From NCBI RefSeq assembly GCF_022559625.1, contig NZ_CP042288.1, positions 458,409-522,408 of the forward strand: DNA of 64,000 bases, given 5' to 3'. The notes beneath the pieces are model-generated. The model saw only the letters and a program-made list of their open reading frames with translations, ran no database searches and was not told the DNA's origin. Source of the DNA: Aquisalinus flavus (GTDB taxonomy: Bacteria; Pseudomonadota; Alphaproteobacteria; Caulobacterales; Parvularculaceae). Shown one piece after another: positions 18,660 through 26,380 of the stretch; position 1 is the stretch's first letter; the number at the start of each line of letters is the position of its first letter. A program made the position numbers and the translations under genes.

Positions 18660-18838
18660 AATCCGACCTGACCGGTATTTCGCCGGCGCTGGGTTTGTCG
18701 GCAATCGCGCTTCGCGCGTAGGGTGCATGGAGCGACAGCGCAATGCACCATTCCGATCCGACATCGCTTGGTGCATTACGCCTTTGGCTCCATGCACCCT
18801 ACAATTCCCCAATCCGACCTGACCGGTATTCCGCCGGC
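18660..18838 (+). repeat. 28 bp direct repeat following repeats B and C
   Basis: AATCCGACCTGACCGGTATT plus eight bases occurs at 18660-18687 (after repeat B) and 18811-18838 (after repeat C), differing at one position. Each palindrome is thus followed by the same unit at the same distance, so palindrome plus unit forms a module present twice in tandem. Confidence 0.75.
18718..18802. repeat. Long palindromic repeat C, different family
   Basis: Ends GTAGGGTGCATGGAGC and GGCTCCATGCACCCTAC; internal arms GCAATGCACC/GGTGCATTACGC. The outer six bases and the GGAGC block match repeats A and B, but the arm sequence is different (TGCAT instead of CGGGT), so it keeps the design while the stem has changed on both sides. 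Confidence 0.8.
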
Positions 18839-18936
18839 CCGGGCTCGTCGCGGACGCCGAAAAGGCGCCCGCCGCCCGGCTTGCCTTCCCCGGATTTCCG
18901 GTCGATAGTGGCGCGGTCATTTCTGTGGGGAGGGGC

Positions 18937-19377
18937 ATGGTGGACAAGGCGAAGAATTCAGCGGCAATCATCTATTTCCAGCGCATTGGCGCACCGGGGG
19001 CCTGGTTCAAGGGGAGTGATATCGTCGTTACCCTGATCGACACCAAGAACTGGGTAAGGGAGCTGAAATTCGATATCGACTCCCATTACCGGACGAATTA
19101 TCCGATGTCGACAATGCCGGGCCGCAAGAAGGTCTATGTCGAATTCGCCAGCACGGTGAACAATGATTTCCGCACCCCGGTCACCAGCTTTACGGTCAAG
19201 GCGGGCTATTCCTATTTCTTCGAGATCCATGACATCAAGGACAAGATGGAACTCGCCCTTGTCGGCCCGCAGGCGCTGGAACCGGCCAAGTCGCTCTATC
19301 TGACCCGCCGCTTCTCCGGCCATCCACGGCGCAGCTTCGTCGGTCCGCGCGAGCGGGGGCACCTCACGCGTTCCTGA
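18937..19377 (+). CDS. Orphan hypothetical protein, 146 aa
   Basis: ATG 18937 is preceded by GGGGAGGGG and is preferred over the earlier GTG. The protein is soluble, without signal or membrane segment, and looks beta-rich: AIIYFQRIGAPGAWFKGSDI, RELKFDIDSHYRTNY, KKVYVEFASTVNNDF, VTSFTVKAGYSYFFEIHDI. I do not recognise it. Base composition is GC-rich like the chromosome. The last residues (RERGHLTRS) and stop run into the 29 bp direct repeat, so the C-terminus may have been reshaped by the repeat. Flanked on both sides by repeats and without operon partners. Confidence 0.6.
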   Translation: MVDKAKNSAAIIYFQRIGAPGAWFKGSDIVVTLIDTKNWVRELKFDIDSHYRTNYPMSTMPGRKKVYVEFASTVNNDFRTPVTSFTVKAGYSYFFEIHDIKDKMELALVGPQALEPAKSLYLTRRFSGHPRRSFVGPRERGHLTRS

Positions 19378-19399
19378 AACGAGATGAGCGGTGTTTCAC
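19371..19399 (+). repeat. 29 bp direct repeat, right copy
   Basis: Second copy of the element at 18200-18228 (27 of 29 identical, and similarity continues weakly into GGGC..GTTTGT). The two copies bracket the HNH remnant, repeats B and C and the orphan gene, 1.17 kb in all. Confidence 0.7.
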
Positions 19400-19524
19400 C
19401 GGGGCGGGTTTGTCAAGGAGCGGAGCCCGGCTTCGCCGGTGCGCCGGAGGCGCATCCTTGACTAACCCGGCCCGGTAAAACAATTGGCCGCCGTGCCTGA
19501 AAAGGCATTCCATGCCTTTCAGGC
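19398..19524. repeat. Two inverted repeats in 379 bp gap before transglutaminase gene
   Basis: First, arms of 22 bp at 19398-19419 and 19455-19476 (ACCGGG.CGGGTT.GTCAAGGA; 20 of 22 pair) enclosing a smaller GCCGG hairpin. Second, GCCTGAAAAGGCAT/ATGCCTTTCAGGC at 19495-19508 and 19512-19524 with a one-base bulge. The remaining gap up to 19756 is C-rich and shows no gene. Confidence 0.7.
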
Positions 19525-19756
19525 CTCGGCTGACTAATCCGCTCGAACTCTCCACCCGACCGGCGGGGCCGATTCTCACCCCATCCGCCGCCTTAACCCC
19601 GCGCCCCCTTGCATTCACCGCCACATTGCCCCACCACGCTAGCCAACAAAACCCGTCCCCGCCCGCCGGAACCCCGTTTGCGGATCGGTGTTGTCGTGTC
19701 GCATACTCTCCGTTCCACCCGCCCTTCCACCGCCCTTTCCATGATAGGACACACGC

Positions 19757-20653
19757 TTGCATATTCGCTTTGGCTACGAGATCGTCATCGGCTGCCCCAA
19801 TCCCGTGGTCATGTTCCTCGCCCTGTCGACCCACCCGGAGGGCGAGCCGCCGATCACCGGCCAGAACTGGGTCCAGGTCGAGCCGTTCGTGCCGTCTCAC
19901 TATTTCGTCGACCAGTTCGGCAACAGGATCACCAAGATCATCGTGCCGACCGGCGAGACCCGGCTCTGGCTCGACTGCGTCGCCGAGGTCGACGGCCTGC
20001 CGGACCCGGTCGTGCCCGATGCGTGGCAGGCCGCGGTCGGGGATCTGCCGTTCGAGACCCTGCAATTCCTGTTGCCGAGCCGCTATTGCGATTCCGACAA
20101 GCTCTATGACGAGGCCTGGTCGCGCTTCGGTGCCGGGCCCGAGGGCTGGGGCCGGGTGCAGGCGATCTGCGATTTCGTGCACAATCATCTGACCTTCGGC
20201 TATCAGTTCGGCCGCTCGACCAAGACGGCGTCCGAATGCTTCGTCGAAAAGACCGGCGTGTGCCGCGACTTCGCCCATCTGGCGATCTCCCTGTGCCGGG
20301 CGATGAACATTCCCGCGCGCTATGCCAGCGGCTATATCGGCGACACCGGCATAGCGCCGGCGGGGGCGCCGGGCGATTTCTGTGCCTGGTTCGAGGCCTA
20401 TCTCGGCGGGCGCTGGTATACATTCGATGCCCGCTACAACACGCCGCGCACCGGGCGCATCGTCATGGTGCGCGGCAATGACGCCTCGAATGTGGCGATG
20501 ATCACCTCCTTCGGCGATTATCAGCTCACCCTGTTCCGGGTCTGGACCGAGCAGATCGGCGCGGGCGCGGCCGCCGCCATGCCCATGGGCGGCTTTGCCT
20601 CGCTGCCCGACGCCCCGCCGCTGGTGTCGAATTCCTCCGGCCGGCTGATCTGA
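19757..20653 (+). CDS. Transglutaminase-like cysteine protease family protein
   Basis: 298 residues from a TTG start; the frame is closed by TAG at 19745-19747 and the family starts with the same RxGYEI segment, so TTG 19757 is well supported. Nucleophile Cys169 in KTGVCRDFAHLAISLCRAMNIPARYASGY, Asp224 in WYTFDARYN. In classical members the catalytic His is in an HAW motif; here that motif is FCAWFEAY with Cys209. The subgroup of about 270-300 residue proteobacterial proteins often lacks that His. No signal peptide. Likely a cytosolic amidase or protease-like enzyme; substrate unknown. Confidence 0.87.
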   Translation: MHIRFGYEIVIGCPNPVVMFLALSTHPEGEPPITGQNWVQVEPFVPSHYFVDQFGNRITKIIVPTGETRLWLDCVAEVDGLPDPVVPDAWQAAVGDLPFETLQFLLPSRYCDSDKLYDEAWSRFGAGPEGWGRVQAICDFVHNHLTFGYQFGRSTKTASECFVEKTGVCRDFAHLAISLCRAMNIPARYASGYIGDTGIAPAGAPGDFCAWFEAYLGGRWYTFDARYNTPRTGRIVMVRGNDASNVAMITSFGDYQLTLFRVWTEQIGAGAAAAMPMGGFASLPDAPPLVSNSSGRLI

Positions 20654-21129
20654 CGGGCCAGCCGGTCTGACGGGGAGGGGTCAGACTTATCCCCGTGCCC
20701 GCGATTGCCCTTATAACGATTTCCAGGCCGGGTGAGGATCCGGCCGGGGCGTTCCGTCTCCCGTAACCTGCGGGCGAGGGCGGGACGTATCAGGTTCCGG
20801 ATGGCACTGGAGGGTGTGTACAGCTTTGCATCGTCCGTCCGGACGGCGATCCCGGGTGGCCCCGGGACGGGGGAGCCATGCACTTTGGCCCCGCATCGAT
20901 CGCCGCCGTGTGTAGCGAGAGCTATGCCAGTCATTTTTATTATTTTGAGGCGATGGCCGCTGCACACGGGCCCCCTCCATGTCTCGTCATAGCCCGCAGG
21001 GCGAAGACGGACGGTTTTCAACACCGCAGGCAATGCCTGGCGGTGATATTCGCATGTCCGGCAGCGAAGACGGTGACGAACCATCCCCCCGTGCAGCTGT
21101 TTCCTCCTGACCCACCAGGAGGATTTCCC
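20654..21129. other. Intergenic, no gene seen
   Basis: 476 bp. It holds two short perfect palindromes, CCGTCCGGACGG at 20835-20846 and TCCCGGG/CCCGGGA at 20850-20867, and no convincing coding frame, tRNA or terminator. The palindromes may form a stem-loop or bind a regulator. Confidence 0.4.
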
Positions 21130-21711
21130 ATGACCCGCTTATTGCTCGCCGGCGCCGCTGCCATCGCCCTTGTTGCCGCCTGTTCCGGCGACCGCGACGA
21201 GGCCGATGCCGATCCGCGCGCCACCCAGGCCGATCCCGTACAAATGCAGGAGCGCGCCGCTGACGATTCGACCGGTCCCGATGACCCATCCCCGGGTACC
21301 GCGTCCTCAAACACGCAAGGCGGCGACGGCTCCGACCTGGTCCTGTCGCCGCTGACCCGCGCCGATATGCACTCGCTGACGCTGCAGGGCGAGCTTGGCT
21401 GTGCCTTCACGCAAGCAGGCGGCGCGGCACCGCTGTTCATCGGCATGGGCTTTGCCGGGGTGGACGAGCGCAGCCAGGGCATGGTCAAGATCGGCGATGT
21501 TGTCGAAAGGCTGACCGCCAGCACGGCCGACGGTTTCGACGGCATGCGCCGCGGCACCACCTTTGCCGGGCGCGGCCTTACCGTCACCATCGACCCGACC
21601 TCGCCGGACCGGGCAGCGCATGAGGGCACCGATCAGGACGCGACGCTCACCGCCATGCGCGGCGATGGCGCGCAACGCAGCTGGTCCGGCGACTGGACCT
21701 GCGGCCCGTAA
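21130..21711 (+). CDS. Uncharacterised lipoprotein
   Basis: 193 residues from ATG 21130, chosen because it opens a lipoprotein signal (TRLLLAGAAAIALVAACSG, lipobox VAAC) 7 bp after AGGAGG. A disordered acidic linker rich in Asp, Ala and Gln (about 22-75) leads to a compact domain with LTLQGELGCAFTQAGGAAPLFIGMGF and a terminal WSGDWTCGP. The two Cys in the domain could form a disulfide. Family not recognised. Convergent with the DUF3617-type gene downstream. Confidence 0.75.
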   Translation: MTRLLLAGAAAIALVAACSGDRDEADADPRATQADPVQMQERAADDSTGPDDPSPGTASSNTQGGDGSDLVLSPLTRADMHSLTLQGELGCAFTQAGGAAPLFIGMGFAGVDERSQGMVKIGDVVERLTASTADGFDGMRRGTTFAGRGLTVTIDPTSPDRAAHEGTDQDATLTAMRGDGAQRSWSGDWTCGP

Positions 21712-21735
21712 GGCGAGCGGGCAGGCAGGCAGGTC

Positions 21736-22215
21736 TCAGCACCCGCCCTTATAGGTCGCCGTCGTATCGATCCCCGTCGACACCGCGACGGTTTCGGTGA
21801 TCGCGCCGCCGAGATAGGCGTAGCTGGTGATCGTGTCGCCCTTGTCGCGGATCGTCGCCGACAGGAAGCCGGTCAGGGTCGCGCCGGCACTGGTGCAGGC
21901 GGCGCCGGCGCTCATACCGGTCTCGGTATAGCTGACATCGGTAAAGCTGCAGCCGGCACCGAGGAAGAACTCCGGGTACAGAACGGCGTTGTCCTTCGAG
22001 ATGCACTGGCTGGAGGTATTGGTCTGTTCCGGCATCTGGGTCGTCACATCGCCGCTCGTCGAGGACTGTGAGACGACGATGCTCATCTCCCACTTGCCCG
22101 CCTTGATCTGGGGCGCCGTCAGGCGCTCCTGGGCGGCATGGGCGACCAGCACTGTGCCCGCCATCATCAGGGCGGCTATCATGGACAGGGTCGTCGCTCT
22201 GTGGGTTGCGGTCAT
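21736..22215 (-). CDS. DUF3617-family periplasmic protein
   Basis: 159 residues. Signal peptide MTATHRATTLSMIAALMMAGTVLVAHA, then IKAGKWEMSIVV, which matches the PGxWE opening of DUF3617 proteins. Three to four Cys (SSQCIS, GAGCSF, GAACTS, KGGC) are compatible with two disulfides, also typical. Function of the family is unknown; members are small periplasmic beta-sheet proteins. Divergent from the secreted protein at 22387. Confidence 0.8.
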   Translation of the reverse strand: MTATHRATTLSMIAALMMAGTVLVAHAAQERLTAPQIKAGKWEMSIVVSQSSTSGDVTTQMPEQTNTSSQCISKDNAVLYPEFFLGAGCSFTDVSYTETGMSAGAACTSAGATLTGFLSATIRDKGDTITSYAYLGGAITETVAVSTGIDTTATYKGGC

Positions 22216-22386
22216 GGATTTCTCTCTCTTGCGTGCATTATCGGCACACAGAGTTCCGCCATCACACGCGCTGCGTCAATCACCCGTTCCGGGGAGTTGC
22301 TGCAGCGCAGCGCGCCGCCGCGCCGCCAGATTGCCGCAAAACCCTTTTGCGCGCATACTCTCGCGCATTCAGAAGGAGAGAGACCG

Positions 22387-22800
22387 ATGAAACGTATTAT
22401 CCTGACGACCCTTGCCGCCATGCTCGCCACAACGCTACCGGCGACCCTTCAAGCCCATGCCCAGACTGACCAGCTCACTCCGTCCAGCGCCCGGCTGAGC
22501 GTGCAGGCCGGCGAACCGGCGCAGAGCCCCTATCAGCGCGGCACGATCACCTCGATCTATCTCAGCGGCCAGGGCTCCGACAATTTCGCCAAATATCGCG
22601 GCACGGTGACGCTCGATTTCGTCGGCACCGGTACGCTGGACTATACATGGGGCGGGTCGACCTGTCCGGGCCGCGACCTGTCGGCAGAGCAGGTGCAGAT
22701 CCTCGTCATGGCGCGCGCCCACGACCTCAAGATCACGCCGGAGCACAAGCGCGGCCAGGGCGGTGCCCTGTGCCTGACCGGCTTCGCCCTGGGCGGTTGA
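22387..22800 (+). CDS. Secreted hypothetical protein
   Basis: 137 residues from ATG 22387 after GGAGAGAG. Signal peptide KRIILTTLAAMLATTLPATLQAHA, mature start near AQTDQL. The mature part has ITSIYLSGQGSDNFAKYRG, TLDYTWGGSTCPGRDLS and KRGQGGALCLTGFALGG with two Cys that may pair. Not recognised. It stands alone between a divergent gene and a convergent one. Confidence 0.7.
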   Translation: MKRIILTTLAAMLATTLPATLQAHAQTDQLTPSSARLSVQAGEPAQSPYQRGTITSIYLSGQGSDNFAKYRGTVTLDFVGTGTLDYTWGGSTCPGRDLSAEQVQILVMARAHDLKITPEHKRGQGGALCLTGFALGG

Positions 22801-22808
22801 GGGCACAC

Positions 22809-22843
22809 AAAAAGACCCGGGGCACCGTCCTGGCGCCCGGGTC
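22809..22843 (-). terminator. Rho-independent terminator for glycine-zipper gene
   Basis: Stem GACCCGGG/CCCGGGTC (22814-22821, 22836-22843); on the minus strand it is followed by five T. It serves the minus-strand gene at 22896-23258 and lies 8 bp past the convergent secreted-protein gene. Confidence 0.85.
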
Positions 22844-22895
22844 AGGTGGTGCTTATGCGGGAGGGAAATACATAAGCATCGGGGGTAAGGGGGAC

Positions 22896-23258
22896 CTAGC
22901 GCGTACGCACTTCGCCATTGGCCCAATAGGTGTTGCCGGTGCGCTCGTCGACATAGTAATAGCGCCCCGCGCTCTGGTCGTAATAGCGGTCGTCATTGCT
23001 GGCGACGCGGTCGCCGCCGACATAGCAACCGCCTTGCTGGCGGCAGCCGGTATAGGCGCCGACGGCGGCACCGAGCGCCCCGCCGACAAGCGCGCCGGTT
23101 GCGTCGTCATCGGCAACGGCTGCGCCTGCTGCGGCGCCGACACCGGTACCGATGGCGGCATTGCGCTGGGCCGGCGTCATGTTCTGACACCCGGCTGCGG
23201 CGAGGGCCGCGGTCGATGCTGCGGCGATGGCGATATGGGATCTGGTGAACCGTGTCAT
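22896..23258 (-). CDS. Glycine-zipper (YMGG-like) lipoprotein
   Basis: 120 residues from ATG 23258 (GCAGG ten bases upstream); a start six codons earlier is possible. Lipobox near LAAAGC after the signal TRFTRSHIAIAAASTAALAAAGC. Then a Gly-zipper helix pair: NAAIGTGVGAAAGAAVADDDATGALVGGALGAAVGAYTG, typical of small envelope proteins. The C-terminal part is Tyr-rich (DDRYYDQSAGRYYYVDERTGNTYWANGE). Function unknown, possibly outer-membrane stability or stress. Own terminator downstream. Confidence 0.82.
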   Translation of the reverse strand: MTRFTRSHIAIAAASTAALAAAGCQNMTPAQRNAAIGTGVGAAAGAAVADDDATGALVGGALGAAVGAYTGCRQQGGCYVGGDRVASNDDRYYDQSAGRYYYVDERTGNTYWANGEVRTR

Positions 23259-23449
23259 TGCTGAACCTGCTTTCATTGCTCTGCTGGCGTATCAATGCCG
23301 TCGCGGAATCGGATCATTCTTCCCGCGCCGGGCTTATGACGGGACAACAGGCTGTGGCCGATACCGTTCCGGCAAAAATCGCCAAACTGCAGAGGTGAAA
23401 GAATTGTAACCGTGTACGGCGGACCTGCGGCGTCAGCGTTGGCGGTTGG

Positions 23450-24349
23450 TCAGCCTCGCCGTTTCGCCAGCGTGGCAAGGGCGACCCCGGTCAGGACCAG
23501 CGCCGTGGCGATCGCAAAGCGCCAGGTCAGCGGCTCGGCGAGGAAGGCGATGCCACCCGCCGCAGCGATGGCCGGCACGCTCAGCTGGGCGATACCGGCC
23601 TGCATTGCCTTCAGGCCGGGCAGGGCGGCGTACCAGACCGCATAGCCAAGGCCCGAGGCGATCGCGCCGGAGGCAATGGCGCAAACGATGCCGAGAGCGC
23701 CTGGCCCCGTTTCCGGCAAGAGCAGGAAAACAGGCAGGCTGAGGGGCAGGGCGATAAGGGATGCGCGCCAGAAATTTCCCGCTGTCACTGCGGTCGGCGT
23801 CACCGCCCCGCGTCCGATCAGCGAATAAGCGCCCCAGGCGATGCCGGACACGGCCATGGCTACACTGGCCCAGGCTGGCGGCGACACCGGACCGCCATAG
23901 TCCGCCGCGATGACGCCGGGGACCAGCAACCAGGTCAGGGCACCGACCGCCAGCACCAGCCCGCAGGCCTGCACCGCGCTCAGCCGCTCGCCCTGTTTCA
24001 GCCCCCACCCGAGCATGGTCAGTTGCACGAAGGCGAACAGGATCAGCGCGCCCGCCGCGGCGCCCAGCGCCCGATAGGCAAGCGAGAACAGCCCGGCATA
24101 GGCCAGCAGCGCGACACCGCCCGCCCAGTTCCCCTTGCGCAGGGCCGCCGGGCCGAGGCGCAAGCCTGCGATCACCGCGAGAACGGCCGCGCCGCTCAGA
24201 AGCCGCAGCAGCGTATAGCTCCACGGGCCGATCGCATTGTCGCCTAAGGCGAGACGCGCAAGCACCGAATTGGCGGCAAAGGCAATCATCGCGACGATGG
24301 TGAGACCGGCAATCCTGAGACCGGCAATCCTGAGAACGGTATGGGACAT
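23450..24349 (-). CDS. EamA/DMT-family permease
   Basis: 299 residues from ATG 24349 (MSHTVLRIAG); the open frame extends further upstream but that part overlaps a terminator. Ten hydrophobic segments in two EamA repeats; first repeat with AFAANSVLARLALGD, second with SGIAWGAYSLIGRGAVTPTAVTAG and AIASGAIASGLGYAVWYAALPGLKAMQAGIAQLSVPAIAAAGG, the conserved end of RhaT/YdcZ-like exporters. Substrate unknown. The start region carries a perfect 15 bp tandem duplication (24301-24330) that repeats RIAGL. Note a second EamA gene at the left edge of the window. Confidence 0.88.
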   Translation of the reverse strand: MSHTVLRIAGLRIAGLTIVAMIAFAANSVLARLALGDNAIGPWSYTLLRLLSGAAVLAVIAGLRLGPAALRKGNWAGGVALLAYAGLFSLAYRALGAAAGALILFAFVQLTMLGWGLKQGERLSAVQACGLVLAVGALTWLLVPGVIAADYGGPVSPPAWASVAMAVSGIAWGAYSLIGRGAVTPTAVTAGNFWRASLIALPLSLPVFLLLPETGPGALGIVCAIASGAIASGLGYAVWYAALPGLKAMQAGIAQLSVPAIAAAGGIAFLAEPLTWRFAIATALVLTGVALATLAKRRG

Positions 24350-24386
24350 GCCGGACCATGGCGGCAATCGCCCCGTCTGGACAACG

Positions 24387-24417
24387 AAAAAGGCGCCCCC
24401 GGTCGAGGGCGCCTTTT
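24387..24417 (-). terminator. Rho-independent terminator after UrcA gene
   Basis: Stem GGCGCCC/GGGCGCC (24392-24398, 24407-24413) with A4 on one side and T4 on the other. Works for the UrcA-family gene and separates it from the EamA gene. Confidence 0.85.
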
Positions 24418-24440
24418 CGCAATAGCAGGGAATTCGGCGA

Positions 24441-24767
24441 TCAATTGTTGCTGAAGCGCTGCGTGTTACCGGCACGGTGGAAGGCTGTCAGCGGCTGTTG
24501 GTCGATCCGGGCGATGACATCTGCCATGAGCTCGGTCTTGCAACGGGTCTCTTCATTGAGCTGGGTCAGCGTGCGGCGGCCGGACTGTTCGCAGAAACGG
24601 CGCACCTGGCGCTCAATGCTGGCATAGGCACGCTCGGTGCCGCGAGCCGATGTCAGGTCATAGCTGTCTACGGTGATCTTGTATTCGGCGCTCGAGCCGG
24701 CATTGGCCGGGGCGATTGCGGTCAGGGCGGTGGCTGCGAGGGCAGCGAGGGTCAGGGTGAAGCGCAT
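24441..24767 (-). CDS. UrcA family protein
   Basis: 108 residues with signal peptide RFTLTLAALAATALTAIAPANA. The mature part YKITVDSYDLTSARGTERAYASIERQVRRFCEQ, with a later TRCKTELMADVIARID, fits the UrcA family (small periplasmic alphaproteobacterial proteins with the pattern DL.S..G....Y.RI..A...C and a second Cys). Role unknown. RBS GGAGAGACC before ATG. Confidence 0.88.
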   Translation of the reverse strand: MRFTLTLAALAATALTAIAPANAGSSAEYKITVDSYDLTSARGTERAYASIERQVRRFCEQSGRRTLTQLNEETRCKTELMADVIARIDQQPLTAFHRAGNTQRFSNN

Positions 24768-25153
24768 GGGTCTCTCCAGTAATATGCGTATCAGGAAATC
24801 GGTTACAGGGTACGGATCAACTCCCGCCCCATGGCGCGCTGGGTAGGCGCGTCCGCGAAACAGGTCAATCGCGTTTTATCGGGTTTCACGAAGAATTCAC
24901 GGATATGTCGCATACGGTATATCCGTTTGTCATACGCCGGTCTTGACACTGATGGGTTTTATTTCCGGTCACGAGTATTGGTCTGGCATAACTGTGCCGG
25001 TTACCTCTTTTGGATGGCGTTTGATCTCCGGTTTGGCCGTGCGGACGCGAGAAAGTAGCAAAGCGTCACCGGAGGTTCACAAATCCGGTTCCCGGCGGGA
25101 CTGTCATGCATTCACTGGCTGACACGAGGCATGGTTCGGGCTAGGTCGTTCGT
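24768..25153. other. Intergenic, no gene seen
   Basis: 386 bp between the UrcA gene and the flavoprotein gene. It contains the promoters of both but no convincing coding frame, RNA or repeat; a 75-codon frame in it has no ribosome-binding site and no protein-like composition. Confidence 0.5.
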
Positions 25154-26353
25154 ATGACATCGCATTTTTCGACGATTATCATCGGCGCCGGTGCCGCCGG
25201 CATGATGTGCGCTGCCCATGCGGGCGGCGACACGCTGGTGATCGACCATGCCAGGGCACCTGGCGAGAAGATTCGCATCTCCGGCGGCGGACGCTGCAAT
25301 TTCACCAACATCCATGCCGGGCCGGACAATTTCATCTCCGGCAATCCGCATTTCGCCAAGTCGGCGCTGAAACGCTATACACAATGGGACTTCATCGGCC
25401 TCGTCGCCAGCCATGGCATTGCCTGGCACGAAAAGACGCTGGGCCAGCTTTTCTGCGATGATTCCTCCAAACAGATCGTCTCCCTGCTGATCACCGAGAT
25501 GGAGAGGGCGGGGGCAAGGCTGGCGCTGCGCACGGCTGTCGACAGCATCGAGAAAACCGAGAGCGGGTTCCGCCTGACCCTTTCCGGTGATCGGCAGGGC
25601 GAGGTGACCTGCCGCAACCTCGTCATTGCCACCGGCGGATTGTCGATCCCGAAAATGGGCGCGACCCGCTTCGGCTACGATGTCGCGCGCCAGTTCGGCA
25701 TCGCCGTCACGCCGACCCGCGCCGGGCTCGTACCCTTCACCTTCGACGAGACGGCGATGCAGGATTTCAAGCCGATGGCCGGAGTCGCCTGCGATGCACG
25801 GGTGACGACCGACAGGACGGCCTTCGAGGAGGCGATGCTGTTCACCCATCGCGGCCTGTCCGGTCCGGCAGTTCTTCAGGCATCATCCTACTGGCGAGAC
25901 GGGGAGACGATCCGCGTTACCCTGATGCCGGGCACTGATTTCCTTGGCAAGCTCCGCGCAATCCGCATGAGCAACGGCAGGCGTGACATCGCCGCGGTCA
26001 TTGCAGACATCCTGCCGCGGCGCCTGGGGCAATACATGGCCGGCCTTGCCGGCGTTTCCGGCAATATCGCCGATTACTCGGACAGGAAGCTGCAGGCAAT
26101 CGCCGATCTGCTTTCCGCCTGGACGCTGAAGCCCGCCGGGACCGAGGGCTATCGCACGGCGGAGGTGACCGTCGGCGGCGTCTCGACAGAGGCGCTGAGT
26201 TCGCAGACAATGATGGCGCGCGATGTGCCGGGCCTTTATTTCATCGGCGAGGTCGTTGATGTGACCGGCTGGCTTGGCGGTTATAATTTCCAGTGGGCCT
26301 GGTCGTCCGGCTGGGCCGCAGGGACGGCGATTGCCGCGGCGAAAGAAAGCTGA
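25154..26353 (+). CDS. HI0933/BaiN-like flavoprotein oxidoreductase
   Basis: 399 residues. FAD-binding Rossmann motif IIIGAGAAGMMCAAHAG at 8-24, then the family hallmark KIRISGGGRCNFTN (about 39-52) and RNLVIATGGLSIPKMGATRFGYDVARQFG in the middle. The C-terminal FAD motif DVTGWLGGYNFQWAWSSGWAAGTAIA closes the fold. These YhiN/HI0933-like proteins are FAD enzymes of unclear role; BaiN reduces bile-acid double bonds in gut bacteria, which is unlikely here. The fructosamine kinase-like gene starts 27 bp later, perhaps the same transcript. Confidence 0.92.
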   Translation: MTSHFSTIIIGAGAAGMMCAAHAGGDTLVIDHARAPGEKIRISGGGRCNFTNIHAGPDNFISGNPHFAKSALKRYTQWDFIGLVASHGIAWHEKTLGQLFCDDSSKQIVSLLITEMERAGARLALRTAVDSIEKTESGFRLTLSGDRQGEVTCRNLVIATGGLSIPKMGATRFGYDVARQFGIAVTPTRAGLVPFTFDETAMQDFKPMAGVACDARVTTDRTAFEEAMLFTHRGLSGPAVLQASSYWRDGETIRVTLMPGTDFLGKLRAIRMSNGRRDIAAVIADILPRRLGQYMAGLAGVSGNIADYSDRKLQAIADLLSAWTLKPAGTEGYRTAEVTVGGVSTEALSSQTMMARDVPGLYFIGEVVDVTGWLGGYNFQWAWSSGWAAGTAIAAAKES

Positions 26354-26380
26354 CACACCGAAACCAGGGGAGCAGCCATC

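Noticed and set aside
18104-18838. CRISPR array
   Set aside because: Repeats are long palindromes with irregular spacing and only two or three copies; there are no regular spacers and no cas genes.
20878-21129. Upstream extension of the lipoprotein at 21130
   Set aside because: No conserved content, and AGGAGG plus a lipoprotein signal place the start at 21130.
24831-25058. 75-codon plus-strand frame in the gap before the flavoprotein gene
   Set aside because: No ribosome-binding site, no recognisable composition or motif.
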